From: Berkiella sp964496435 | GTDB lineage: Bacteria > Pseudomonadota > Gammaproteobacteria > Berkiellales > Berkiellaceae | Direction: 5' to 3' | NCBI GenBank assembly: GCA_964496435.1 | Contig: CAZBZP010000013.1 | Location: 38,478-102,477 of the forward strand | DNA: 64,000 bases | Shown here: piece by piece, positions 1-8,568 of the stretch | How positions within the stretch are numbered: the stretch's first letter is position 1 | How the letters are laid out: each line of letters begins with the position of its first letter | Notes under the pieces: generated by a model | Databases searched by the model: none | What the model saw: only the letters and a program-made list of their open reading frames with translations | Told to the model about the DNA's origin: nothing | Translations under genes and position numbers: made by a program

Positions 1-1430
1 GCGACAACGGCGGATATTCCCACTGCCGCGGCAAGGGTAAAAGCAAACTCAGTAAAGAGCGCGCCAGTCAATCCACCCATAAAACCGATGGGGACGTAAA
101 CGGCAATTAACACAACTGAAATTGCAATAATGGGGTTTGCTAGTTCTCTTGCGCCAACAAGCGCTGCTTGAAAGCGTGAGACACCTTCTTCCATATGGCG
201 GAAAACATTCTCAACCACGATAATGGCGTCATCGACCACCAAACCGATTGCCAATACTAAGGCCAATAAGGTAAGAAGATTAATAGAATAACCCAGTACT
301 AACATAACAAAGAAAGTGCCAATCAATGATAAAGGAATGGCAATAACAGGAATAATCACTGAGCGTGCGGAGCCTAAAAATAGGAATATGACCACGGTTA
401 CGATAATGAAGGCTTCCAATAAGGAGCGTATCACTTCATGGATGGAGCTATTGACGAATTTGGTTGAATCATAAACAATTTGTCCGTTCAAACCTTCAGG
501 AAATTGTGATTGAATTTCAGGGAATATCTTTCTGATGTTATCAATTACGGTGAGCAAGTTGGCAGCAGGGGCAACTTGGATACCTATATACACGGCCTGC
601 TTGCCGTCAAAACCAACAATTGTGTCGTAGTTTTCTGAACCAAGGGTAACATTTCCTAAATCTTTTAAACGAACAATCGCGCCATTTTGAGATTTGATGA
701 TTAAGTTTTCAAATTCTTCAATCGTATGTAAGCCTGTGTCAGCAATTAAATTTACCGTTACCATTTGTCCGTCAGTACGGCCCGCGGCAGAGATAAAATC
801 ATTTGCTGCTAAAGCACGAGAAACATCATAGCCTGTCACATTGTAGGCTGACATTTTATCAGGATCTAACCAGGCTCTTAAAGCAAAGGTTCTTTCGCCT
901 AAAATTTCTGCTTTTTGAACACCATCTACAGCTTGTAGTTTAGGTTGAACAACCCGCACTAAATAGTCAGTTATTTTATTGCTCTCTAAAACGTCACTAT
1001 TAAAGCCGATATACATTGCATCGATAGTTTCACCAATAGAGACAGAAATTGTGGGTTGTTGTGCTTCTTGTGGTAAGAGGTTTAATACCGCGTTCACTTT
1101 GGTATTAATCTCTGTCATCGCTTTGTCAGGGTCATAATTGAGCTTGAGATTGGTGGTGATTGTGCTGGTGCCTAAGGTACTTGAGGAGGTCATGTAATCG
1201 ATACCATTGGCTTGTGCTATCGAATTCTCAAGTGGTGTTGTTATAAAACCAGCAATCAAAGCTGGATCTGCACCTGTATAAACAGTGGTGACAGTGACCA
1301 CCGCATTTTGGGTAAAGGGAAATTGGCGAATAGGTAATAAGCTCATCGCTCTTAAGCCTAAAACCAATATCATAAGGCTTACTACCGTCGCTAAGACAGG
1401 ACGGCGAATATAGAGATCAGTGAAATGCAT
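1..1430 (-). CDS. RND multidrug efflux permease (AcrB/MexB family), partial
   Basis: Inner-membrane proton-driven pump subunit of a tripartite drug exporter. I translated it from the minus strand: it begins at the ATG at 1430 with AGGAG 5 nt upstream and stays open to the window edge, so about 476 N-terminal codons are present and the C-terminal half is missing. The start MHFTDLYIRRPVLA is typical of the HAE1 family. A first membrane helix lies near residues 12-30, then a periplasmic porter domain. The TM4 motif GLVVDDAIIVVEN (about 397-409) carries the adjacent Asp pair of the proton relay at 400-401. It is the last gene of a three-gene operon, 12 bp after the adaptor gene. The substrate cannot be told from sequence. 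Confidence 0.95.
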   Translation of the reverse strand, partial: MHFTDLYIRRPVLATVVSLMILVLGLRAMSLLPIRQFPFTQNAVVTVTTVYTGADPALIAGFITTPLENSIAQANGIDYMTSSSTLGTSTITTNLKLNYDPDKAMTEINTKVNAVLNLLPQEAQQPTISVSIGETIDAMYIGFNSDVLESNKITDYLVRVVQPKLQAVDGVQKAEILGERTFALRAWLDPDKMSAYNVTGYDVSRALAANDFISAAGRTDGQMVTVNLIADTGLHTIEEFENLIIKSQNGAIVRLKDLGNVTLGSENYDTIVGFDGKQAVYIGIQVAPAANLLTVIDNIRKIFPEIQSQFPEGLNGQIVYDSTKFVNSSIHEVIRSLLEAFIIVTVVIFLFLGSARSVIIPVIAIPLSLIGTFFVMLVLGYSINLLTLLALVLAIGLVVDDAIIVVENVFRHMEEGVSRFQAALVGARELANPIIAISVVLIAVYVPIGFMGGLTGALFTEFAFTLAAAVGISAVV

Positions 1431-1442
1431 CTGCGCTCCTTG

Positions 1443-2606
1443 CTATTCGTTCACCAAATTAGGATGCGGATTATTACTTGGCATAACGGCATTATTGATG
1501 ACGACCAAACTGCCATTTTTTAACTTCAATTGTCCACTGGTGACAACCAAATCGCCTGCTTTGATGCCTTTTAATACAGCAACTTGATCACCACGCGATT
1601 CGCCGACAGTAACGAAAGTTTGGCTGGCAATATAAACTTTTTGTGCTTTTTCGTCTTTGGCTTTTTTCTTGGATTTATTTTCTTTGTCAGTAGAAGGTTG
1701 TTCTTTTAGAATGTAGGCAATTTCACCATAGGGATTATAGCTAATAGCTGTTTGTGGCAGGGTAAGGAATTGATTAGCTTGTCCGGTTGCGACCTCAACG
1801 GTGGCAAACATACCAGGCAAAAGTAATAGGTTTGGATTATCGATTGTTGCTTCAACTTGAACGTTTCTTGTTGCCACATCAATGATGGGATTAATCGTTG
1901 TTATTTTACCCGTAAATTTTTTGCTGGGATATGAATCTGAATTAAGTGTAATCGTCATGCCTTTTTTTATTTTTTTTAAAGATTGCTGTGGTAAATAAAA
2001 ATCAACATAGATAGGATCAAGCGCTTGCAGCGTCACTATCTTATCGCCTGGGTTGATGTATTGGCCTGGATTCACATTACTTACGCCAAGTCTGCCGGTA
2101 AAAGGGGCTAAGATAGTTTTCTTATCTACGATTGCTTTTTGCTGATTTACTTGTGCAATGGCGCCTTTCAAGGTAGCTTCATCATTATCGAGGGTTTGTT
2201 GGCTTACCGCTTGTACTGTAAATTGTAATTTGTCTCGTTCATAGGTTATTTGCGCTATTGCCGCTGCAGCTTTGAGGGCTTCTAACTGTGCTCTTTCCGC
2301 ATCGTCATTGAGTTTCACAAGCAAGGTGCCCGCTTTAACCTGGGTGCCAGGTACAAATTGAATCGTTCTAACCATGCCGGCAATTTCAGAAGTCACATCA
2401 ACACCTTTGATTGCCCGCAAGCTGCCAGACGCTTTTATTCTGGGCTGCCATGCTTCATCTTTAGCTTCAATAGTAGTAACGGCAATGGGTGCAGCACTGG
2501 CGGCCATATATTTTTTCATCATATGTGCACTAAACAGGTGATAGACAACAATGCAACCAAAAAACAACCCTAAGCTGATGAGCATAATAATCATTTTCTT
2601 AGCCAC
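1443..2606 (-). CDS. RND efflux periplasmic adaptor (membrane fusion protein, AcrA/MexA family)
   Basis: Links the inner-membrane pump to the outer-membrane channel. An N-terminal hydrophobic helix (about residues 4-22) anchors it. It is followed by a lipoyl/barrel-sandwich half motif (EIAGMVRTI), an alpha-hairpin, the second half (APFTGRLGVSNVNPGQ) and a beta-barrel/membrane-proximal domain. A Lys-rich insert (SKKKAKDEKAQK) sits near the C-terminus. I chose the GTG at 2606 because AAGGAG lies 9 nt upstream; an alternative in-frame TTG at 2630 would add 8 residues. The start overlaps the stop of the upstream OprM-like gene by 8 bp, which suggests translational coupling. Confidence 0.93.
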   Translation of the reverse strand: MAKKMIIMLISLGLFFGCIVVYHLFSAHMMKKYMAASAAPIAVTTIEAKDEAWQPRIKASGSLRAIKGVDVTSEIAGMVRTIQFVPGTQVKAGTLLVKLNDDAERAQLEALKAAAAIAQITYERDKLQFTVQAVSQQTLDNDEATLKGAIAQVNQQKAIVDKKTILAPFTGRLGVSNVNPGQYINPGDKIVTLQALDPIYVDFYLPQQSLKKIKKGMTITLNSDSYPSKKFTGKITTINPIIDVATRNVQVEATIDNPNLLLLPGMFATVEVATGQANQFLTLPQTAISYNPYGEIAYILKEQPSTDKENKSKKKAKDEKAQKVYIASQTFVTVGESRGDQVAVLKGIKAGDLVVTSGQLKLKNGSLVVINNAVMPSNNPHPNLVNE

Positions 2607-4080
2607 GGGTATTTTCTCCTTGTGCAACACTTGTCCACCAACCGCCCCCTAATGCTTGAAACAAAGCTGCGGTGTCGGTGTAACGTAAAGCTTGAGCCTG
2701 AACTTGATTTATTAAAGCGGTATTGTAATCACGTTGTGCCGTCAATAATGCTAAATAGGTGATTGCGCCTAATTCATGTTGTTTTACTGAAAGTTCATAC
2801 AATGCTTTTGAACTGCGAACAGATTCTGTTTGCGCTTTAAGAAAGTGGGCGTCAATTTCTATAGCACGAAGGGAGTCCGCTACATTTTGAAAAGAACTCA
2901 ATACAGTTTGTTGATATTGAAAACGTGCTTGTTCAAATGCTGCAATCGCGCTGCGTCGCTTTGCAAGTAATGCGCCGCCATGAAAAATAGGTTGTAGTGC
3001 TTGGCTTGCAATACTCCAAACCAGGGTGCTTGGATTAAATAATTGATCAATTTGTAGTGCTTCCCAACCATAATTACCATTGATGGTTATTTGTGGTAAA
3101 AGGTTTGCTGTGGCAACACCCACTTGTGCGCTAGCTGCTTTGAGCAAAGCTTCTTGGGCGCGTATATCAGGTCGTTGCTGTACGAGTTGTGAGGGCAAGC
3201 TAACGGGTAATTCGCTTGGCAAAGTTAATTCATCTAAGGAGATATAAGGGATATCAGCAAGGCTAGGTACACTGCCTGTTAATGCGGCTAAGCTATGCCT
3301 TGCTTGGGCAAGACTTTTCTCTAAAGGCGGTAGCGCTGTTTTCGATTGTGCTAATTGTGCTTCTTGTGTAAGAACGGCATTTTTTGAGGTCGCGCCAACA
3401 TTAAATTGTCTTTTGGTAATAATTAACAAATCTTCTTCGAGTTTAATGATTTCTTTGGTTGTTTGAATTTGCTTTTGCAATGAGGCTTCAAGAATTGCCG
3501 TTGTTGCGATATTGGCTGCCAAGCTGAGGTAAGCGGCTTCCACCTGGTAGCGTTGATAATCTATCTGCGCACAAAGCGCTGCTAATTCACTTCGATTGCG
3601 GCCAAAAATATCAAGGGTATAAGCGACATTAACTTGGGCATTAAATAAATTAAATATCGAAGAGGGCTGATTTTCACTGCCAAATGTGGCGCCAGACATT
3701 TGTTGTCTTTGCCCATTAAGCTGTAAATCAAATTGTGGATACATATAGCTGCCAAATTGGGCGCGATAATTTTCTTGGGCAACGTTTAAGGCGGCGATGG
3801 CAGCCCCTATAGTCGGGCTATGCGCAAATCCTTCATTAATTAACTGGTTTAAGGAAGGACAATGAAATAATTCCCACCAATTTGCGGGAATAGTTTGGCT
3901 TAATTGAAATGCTTGTGATTTTCCACCCTTCACTGGCGCGCTAACAGTTTTCTCTGGTAGTGGCGTTTCAGTATAAGAGGGGGTGGGTGGGGGCTCTGGC
4001 CTGATATATTCTGGCCCAACAGTGCAGCTACCCAACAGGGTGCAAAGTGCAAGCGTCGTGAGTTTGGCTTTTGCTGGCAT
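2599..4080 (-). CDS. Outer-membrane efflux lipoprotein (OprM/NodT family)
   Basis: TolC-like outer-membrane channel for the efflux pump encoded downstream. It has a lipoprotein signal with lipobox LLGSC, followed by TVGPEYIRP, which is characteristic of the NodT/OprM family, and two OEP repeats along about 493 residues, the usual length. I chose the ATG at 4080; an in-frame TTG at 4092 would add four residues, and neither has a strong Shine-Dalgarno. First gene of the operon OprM-like, adaptor, RND pump. No regulator gene is adjacent. Confidence 0.93.
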   Translation of the reverse strand: MPAKAKLTTLALCTLLGSCTVGPEYIRPEPPPTPSYTETPLPEKTVSAPVKGGKSQAFQLSQTIPANWWELFHCPSLNQLINEGFAHSPTIGAAIAALNVAQENYRAQFGSYMYPQFDLQLNGQRQQMSGATFGSENQPSSIFNLFNAQVNVAYTLDIFGRNRSELAALCAQIDYQRYQVEAAYLSLAANIATTAILEASLQKQIQTTKEIIKLEEDLLIITKRQFNVGATSKNAVLTQEAQLAQSKTALPPLEKSLAQARHSLAALTGSVPSLADIPYISLDELTLPSELPVSLPSQLVQQRPDIRAQEALLKAASAQVGVATANLLPQITINGNYGWEALQIDQLFNPSTLVWSIASQALQPIFHGGALLAKRRSAIAAFEQARFQYQQTVLSSFQNVADSLRAIEIDAHFLKAQTESVRSSKALYELSVKQHELGAITYLALLTAQRDYNTALINQVQAQALRYTDTAALFQALGGGWWTSVAQGENTRG

Positions 4081-4432
4081 CGCAACTCGCAATGTATATA
4101 TATAGAACAGGAGTCTCGTTTTAGTATAGGAGCTATATTGTGTTAGGGCTTTAAAAAATTACCCTAAAAAGCGAAGAAATGTGATGATTTTTCCATTAAT
4201 CGACCCATCATAGCCTTCCATATTAGAAGTTGTTTACACAACTAACAATTTTACATATGCTTGAGTTTAATAAATAAACTTGTTATGTTGACCTTACCAT
4301 GACTAAGACAACGCCCTTTTTCTTCATCCTCCGATTCCTGCTGCGCAGCGCCAGCTGCTAGTATTATTCACTTAAAAAATATAAAGAATCTTGTGTATTT
4401 ATCGTTCTACAAAATGTAGAGAGGTCATTGGA
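4081..4432. other. Intergenic region between divergent efflux operon and MFS gene
   Basis: About 350 bp without a convincing gene. It must hold the promoters of the minus-strand efflux operon and the plus-strand MFS gene. I see TATA-rich stretches (around 4094-4104 and 4121-4137) but no clean -35/-10 pair, and no recognisable operator. A short GC-rich patch with GCTGCGCAGC (about 4340-4350) stands out from the AT-rich surroundings. Confidence 0.5.
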
Positions 4433-5680
4433 ATGCGGCAAACAAAAAATTCATTTTCAGTCTGGTTAATGTGGGGCTTAGCCTCTTTCTTCTACGCCTA
4501 TCAATATATTTTACGCGTTCTGCCCAACATCATGATGGCAGATATTTTAGAGAAATTTCAAATAGATGCTTCCTTATTTGGTCAATATTCAGGTCTTTAC
4601 TACATAGGTTATGCAGGTATGCATATTCCGGTGGGCATACTTTTAGATAAATATGGCCCTAAATGGATTTTACCGCTTTGTATGATTCTCACCGTTATTG
4701 GGATAATGCCCTTGTTATATGCGCAACACTGGATTTATCCAGGTATAGGCCGCTTGCTTATAGGTATGGGTTCTTCTGCTGCTATTCTTGGTGTTTTCAA
4801 AGTAATTAGAATGTCATTCCCTGAGGATAAATTCACCTTTATCTTAGGTTGCTCTGTTACCATCGGCTTGGTGGGTGCAATCTATGGTGGTCAGCCAGTG
4901 AATTATTTTATGCAAACTTTTGGTATGGAAGCCGTTCTTCAATGCATTATATTGCTTGGCGTGATGTTGGCAATTGCCACTTTCTGGAGTATTCCAGCCC
5001 AATCTGTAACACACTCTGATAAGGGCTGGCTTGCGAGTGTGAAAGAAGTCCTTACTAATCCTCAAATAATTTTAATTTGTTTATTTGCTGGTTTCATGGT
5101 GGGACCTTTAGAAGGGTTTGCTGATGTCTGGGGTAAAGAATATTTGAGATTAGTCTACAAATTAAATGAAAATGTAGCCTCCTCTTTACCTTCACTTATT
5201 TTCTTAGGAATGTGCTTTGGTTCGCCTATTTTGAGCTGGATCACAGAAAAAACAAAAGCGTACTACGGCTTTATCATTCTCAGCGCCGTGGTTATGGCAG
5301 CCTGCTTTTTCTTGTTATTAACAGGCCAATTACCTGTTAGTGCTTTGGCGCTCATGTTTGTTATTGTGGGTATTTTTTGTGCTTATCAGATCTTGGCTAT
5401 CTATAAAGCAAGTACCTATGGTGGTGAACAATTGGTAGGTCTTACCACTGCCTGTGCCAATATGATTATCATGACTTTTGGTTATGTATTTCATAGCATT
5501 ATTGGGCAAATGATGAGTCATTTCTGGGATGGCACTATGAATGCGGAAATCCCTGTCTATGATGCACACGCTTACACCTTATCTTTAATGGTTATTCCAG
5601 TGGGATTATTAATGGGTGCCATTGGATTTATTTGGTTGGCAACTGCCAATAGACGCCATTCTCTTGCCTTAGGCAATTAG
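4433..5680 (+). CDS. MFS transporter
   Basis: Major facilitator superfamily protein of 415 residues with about 12 hydrophobic segments. The loop 2-3 signature appears as GILLDKYGPKWIL, preceded by a first helix with FFYAYQYILRVLPN. I chose the ATG at 4433 because GAGG lies 8 nt upstream; an in-frame TTG at 4391 would add 14 non-hydrophobic residues. It is monocistronic: the efflux operon diverges upstream and a perfect terminator follows. Proteins of this type are common in Legionella and Coxiella, but the substrate is unknown. Confidence 0.9.
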   Translation: MRQTKNSFSVWLMWGLASFFYAYQYILRVLPNIMMADILEKFQIDASLFGQYSGLYYIGYAGMHIPVGILLDKYGPKWILPLCMILTVIGIMPLLYAQHWIYPGIGRLLIGMGSSAAILGVFKVIRMSFPEDKFTFILGCSVTIGLVGAIYGGQPVNYFMQTFGMEAVLQCIILLGVMLAIATFWSIPAQSVTHSDKGWLASVKEVLTNPQIILICLFAGFMVGPLEGFADVWGKEYLRLVYKLNENVASSLPSLIFLGMCFGSPILSWITEKTKAYYGFIILSAVVMAACFFLLLTGQLPVSALALMFVIVGIFCAYQILAIYKASTYGGEQLVGLTTACANMIIMTFGYVFHSIIGQMMSHFWDGTMNAEIPVYDAHAYTLSLMVIPVGLLMGAIGFIWLATANRRHSLALGN

Positions 5681-5685
5681 ACTTA

Positions 5686-5721
5686 ACCCCCTTTTCAATC
5701 GAAAAGGGGGTATTCTTTTTT
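5686..5721 (+). terminator. Rho-independent terminator of the MFS gene
   Basis: Perfect 10-bp stem CCCCCTTTTC (5687-5696) / GAAAAGGGGG (5701-5710), extended by one A-T pair, with loop AATC and followed by TATTCTTTTTT. Classic intrinsic terminator 6 bp after the stop. Confidence 0.92.
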
Positions 5722-5825
5722 ATGCTCGGGACTTGTCTTTAGATATATCTCCTTATAAAGTGGTGCTGTAATAACAATTACAAATTAATGTGCTAACAAA
5801 ATATACAGTTAATAGGAGATTGTAT

Positions 5826-6752
5826 ATGTTGGGAACAACGGAGCAAGCTCTCCTTGAGCACCATGGCATCTCAATCAGTCCCGATGAAAAAAAATTTCTT
5901 ATCAATTTTGGGCGAGGCAAGAGACAAAGCTTCAGCGAAACAGCAAGGCTTATCCCGCTTAAATCTCAATTTGCAAATGAATTTATTGCAGAATCTATAC
6001 AGAAAAAGCATTACTTAGAAGCCGATGAGCGTGATTTTTATCGTGTTTGTTGTGAAGGAACTTTTTTTTATAGTGCTGATAGGCAACCTTTATGTGGTGC
6101 TTATGTTTATGTGTTATTACCGAATGATTGCCTTTTTTGCGTTGAAGTTTCAAAAAATATAAATCATTCCTATCTCAGTACTGGTTTAGGTGTGAAGGGA
6201 GCTGGTATTGCTTATTTTGAAGCAGGGCGTTTAATGACGCTCAGCAATGAGTCTGGCCATTATGCGCCCACCTTGGATGAAATGACTGAGGCCATAGACT
6301 GGTTTTATCAGCAAGTAAAAGGACACCGGTTTCTTTTTGAAGATCATTCAGTGCAGGATAAGGATGTGGAATTTAATGGGATACGATATTTTGTTGTTGG
6401 ACCGCAGGGAGATGACTCAACTTGTAAAAAGGAACTACTCCCTAACAATGATTTATCTCAAGTCTTACATGAAATCAGAACGGCAGAACTTCGCTTTTAC
6501 TATGAGCATGGGGCTATAAAAAATTTAATAGATTTTGAAACTTTTCCGCCGCTGATTGAGCAGGAAGATACAGAAGACGTTTATACAACAACGCTTAGTC
6601 TTGAGACCCTGCAGCTTCCCTCTAATAGCACTATCTTTGATTTTCCAGAGTTACTTAACCTGACAGTTTTATCCAAATTTAACGATAGCCTAAAAAGGAG
6701 CAAGCCGCTGAGTCGTTATGGTTGTGTTTTGAAGCATTCATTGGGTAAGTAA
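5826..6752 (+). CDS. Hypothetical protein, 308 aa
   Basis: I do not recognise the family. The start is set by AGGAG 7 nt before the ATG at 5826; an in-frame GTG at 5790 is less likely. The protein is soluble, with no signal peptide or membrane helix. It has a Cys pair (YRVCCEG, near residue 70), a Gly-rich patch (STGLGVKGAGIAYFEAG, about 118-134) and mixed alpha/beta composition. It ends next to the convergent yaiI gene with no gap. Base composition resembles the neighbours. Confidence 0.75.
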   Translation: MLGTTEQALLEHHGISISPDEKKFLINFGRGKRQSFSETARLIPLKSQFANEFIAESIQKKHYLEADERDFYRVCCEGTFFYSADRQPLCGAYVYVLLPNDCLFCVEVSKNINHSYLSTGLGVKGAGIAYFEAGRLMTLSNESGHYAPTLDEMTEAIDWFYQQVKGHRFLFEDHSVQDKDVEFNGIRYFVVGPQGDDSTCKKELLPNNDLSQVLHEIRTAELRFYYEHGAIKNLIDFETFPPLIEQEDTEDVYTTTLSLETLQLPSNSTIFDFPELLNLTVLSKFNDSLKRSKPLSRYGCVLKHSLGK

Positions 6753-7238
6753 TTATTTTAAAGCTTTTACTAAAAAGCTATCCAGTGCGTTAGCAAAAGC
6801 TTGCTGATCGCGGTTATTTAAACTGCCGGGGCCACCACCTTTGATCTGACCGGTACTTCTTAACTCATCCATGAAGTTTCTCATGGTGAGTCTTTGTTGA
6901 ATATTTTCTTTGCTATAAAATTCTCCCCTTGGATTGAGGGCATGTGCGTTCTTTTCAATGACCAAGGCGGCAAGGGGGATGTCTGCGGTGATAACCAAAG
7001 AATAGGGCTGAACTATCTCAACAATCCGTTTATCAACCACATCAAATCCACCTGGTACTTGTACGAACTTAATAAAAGGGGAAGGTGGTATAGCCATGCC
7101 ATGGTTGGCAAACAGCGTCGTGGGCAAAGATAAGCGCTTAGCCGCTCTAAAAATAATTTCTTTAATTACTTTAGGGCAGGCGTCGGCATCAACGAGAATT
7201 TCACATTTAGGCTGTGGTTGCTCTACTTTTTCTGACAT
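6753..7238 (-). CDS. yaiI: YaiI/YqxD family protein (UPF0178)
   Basis: Conserved NYN/PIN-like protein family of unproven function. Family hallmarks are visible: ILVDADACPKVIK at the N-terminus, a central PGGFDVVDKRIVE stretch, ITADIPLAA, and C-terminal GGGPGSLNNRDQQAFANALD. At 161 residues it has the usual length. Its start overlaps the 3' end of the small two-CxxC gene by 16 bp, so the two are probably translated from one mRNA. It converges on the hypothetical gene ending at 6752 with no spacer. Confidence 0.93.
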   Translation of the reverse strand: MSEKVEQPQPKCEILVDADACPKVIKEIIFRAAKRLSLPTTLFANHGMAIPPSPFIKFVQVPGGFDVVDKRIVEIVQPYSLVITADIPLAALVIEKNAHALNPRGEFYSKENIQQRLTMRNFMDELRSTGQIKGGGPGSLNNRDQQAFANALDSFLVKALK

Positions 7239-7402
7239 TTATGACAGTAACGCGTTAAATTTAATTCTATATACCATTCTAAGTCGGCATCCCAGTACTT
7301 TTCTACAAAAGTGTGGTGACAAGATACACATTCTTTGATGACATAATCAAGAGAAGGTTTGGTGGGTTTGTAAGCTTTTGGATCCTTGATGGTCACAGTC
7401 AT
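7223..7402 (-). CDS. Small zinc-ribbon-like protein, 59 aa
   Basis: Minus-strand ORF found by reading the sequence. GGAGGG lies about 5 nt before the ATG at 7402. The product has two Cys pairs, ECVSC (25-28) and YCHKC (53-56), about 25 residues apart, with an aromatic/acidic middle (YWDADLEWYIE). Spacing and composition suggest a structural zinc site; partner and function are unknown. It overlaps the yaiI start by 16 bp and is the likely first gene of that operon. Confidence 0.7.
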   Translation of the reverse strand: MTVTIKDPKAYKPTKPSLDYVIKECVSCHHTFVEKYWDADLEWYIELNLTRYCHKCQKK

Positions 7403-7714
7403 AAGTTCCCTCCATGGACTTTGGCAATTTCACTTTTATATCAGGAGTCATTCTTTGAAGAGAAGAGCGTTAAGCTCACTTTTGTGTGAGACAGTGTTAG
7501 CAGGAGGTAGATAGTAAATTAGCTTAGCTGCATTTTAATCGCTAATGATGAGCTAAAGACCGCCAAATGCATTTGAAATCAGTTTGTGACATCTTTTTTG
7601 TAATTTATTTTCAATTTTGATCAAATTAATTGACAAAATACTATCTAAAATTTTCCTTTTTTTATTTTGTGTGCTAAGTTTGAGGTAGTTACCCTAGTAC
7701 GAGGAGAAGCTAGC
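7403..7714. other. Intergenic region upstream of the H1-like gene
   Basis: About 310 bp separating the divergent yaiI operon and the H1-like gene. I see no further ORF. The right half is very AT-rich and probably carries the H1-like promoter (see 7617-7644). A short CTCAC/GTGAG hairpin lies near 7476-7492. Confidence 0.5.
7617..7644 (+). promoter_or_regulatory. Possible sigma-70-type promoter of the H1-like gene
   Basis: TTGATC (7617-7622), a 16-nt spacer and TACTAT (7639-7644), about 70 nt before the ATG. The -10 matches only 4 of 6 positions. A consensus TTGACA at 7630 has no -10 at the right distance, so this is a weak call. Confidence 0.25.
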
Positions 7715-8014
7715 ATGGTTGTTCGTAAGAAAAAAGCAGCAGTAAAAGGACGTAAAGCTACTGCAAAACCTAAAACAGCAAAGAAGCGCACCGTAAAAAG
7801 GAAAGCTGCTAAATCTGCTGCCCCTAAGAAGAAGGCTCGTAAGACTGCCGCTAAAAAGCGTAAGTCTACCGCAGCTGCTAAACCTAAGAGAAAGGTTAAA
7901 AGAAAAGTAGCTAAGAAGAGTACAAAAGCTAAAGCTAAGCCAAAAGCTAAAGCTAAAGCTAAGCCAAAAGCTCGCGCTCGTAAGAGAAGAGCTAAAAAAG
8001 CTAAAGCTGCTTAA
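7715..8014 (+). CDS. Histone H1-like Lys/Ala-rich DNA-binding protein
   Basis: 99 residues composed almost wholly of Lys, Ala, Arg, Pro, Thr and Ser, with runs such as KAKAKPKAKAKAKPKARA. There is no globular domain, signal or membrane helix. This resembles the C-terminal tail of eukaryotic H1 and the bacterial Hc1/HctB and AlgP-like proteins that bind and compact DNA. The start is the ATG at 7715 with GAGGAG 8 nt upstream; longer upstream readings are not basic. Followed by its own terminator, so monocistronic. In Chlamydia and Coxiella such proteins are linked to nucleoid condensation; a role here is inferred. Confidence 0.85.
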   Translation: MVVRKKKAAVKGRKATAKPKTAKKRTVKRKAAKSAAPKKKARKTAAKKRKSTAAAKPKRKVKRKVAKKSTKAKAKPKAKAKAKPKARARKRRAKKAKAA

Positions 8015-8024
8015 TTGCTGCTCT

Positions 8025-8063
8025 AAATGCCGCTCTGTGATGTATGTCGCAGCGCGGCATTTT
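8025..8063 (+). terminator. Terminator after the H1-like gene
   Basis: Inverted repeat AAATGCCGC (8025-8033) / GCGGCATTT (8054-8062), with an inner stem CTGTGA/TCGCAG, followed by TTTCCATTTT. It starts 11 bp after the stop codon. Confidence 0.8.
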
Positions 8064-8091
8064 CCATTTTAGGACCTATAAATCCCCAATT

Positions 8092-8568
8092 TTATGCAAA
8101 CAATTTCTTTTTAGCTGAACTAGCTGCTTTAGGCTGAATTTCCTTCATCTTTTGGTTGTATTGCTCAACAACGTTAATACGATCATTGAGTGCTTCAACC
8201 GTATACCAATCGGGATCCCGCCAATTGTGGGGTAATGTAACCCCTGCTATCTCTGCTCTCTTTTTCGCTTTGGAGTAAGGAGAGAGGGGGGTGGGTTTTC
8301 GTTCTCGTGGGGGAGAATCATCAAGTTTTTCATCAGTATACAAAAAGGAAGCCAGGTCGCTTTTTTCAGCATTTTTAGCTTTTTTCTTTTTGGCTGCAAC
8401 AGGCAAAGGCTTGCGAAATATAACTGCAGGCTCAGCTTGAGCTTCCAAGGCTGATAAAGGGGGCGTATTCAAATACGCACCCAAATTGTTATTTTCCTGC
8501 AGCTGTTCCTGTGCATTTTGTTCTTTCGACGCGTTCTCCTCGTCGACTTTACGGCGATTTTTAGGCAT
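8092..8568 (-). CDS. Hypothetical protein coupled to the DEAD-box helicase, 158 aa
   Basis: Not recognised. Hydrophilic, Lys/Glu/Pro-rich and probably largely disordered in the N-terminal two thirds. A more ordered segment (GVTLPHNWRDPDWYTVEALNDRI is its core, read in two parts) follows around residue 110. The ATG overlaps the helicase stop (frame shift across ATGCCTAA), so the two genes are translationally coupled. The basic composition would suit an RNA-binding accessory to the helicase, but that is inference from position only. Confidence 0.75.
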   Translation of the reverse strand: MPKNRRKVDEENASKEQNAQEQLQENNNLGAYLNTPPLSALEAQAEPAVIFRKPLPVAAKKKKAKNAEKSDLASFLYTDEKLDDSPPRERKPTPLSPYSKAKKRAEIAGVTLPHNWRDPDWYTVEALNDRINVVEQYNQKMKEIQPKAASSAKKKLFA

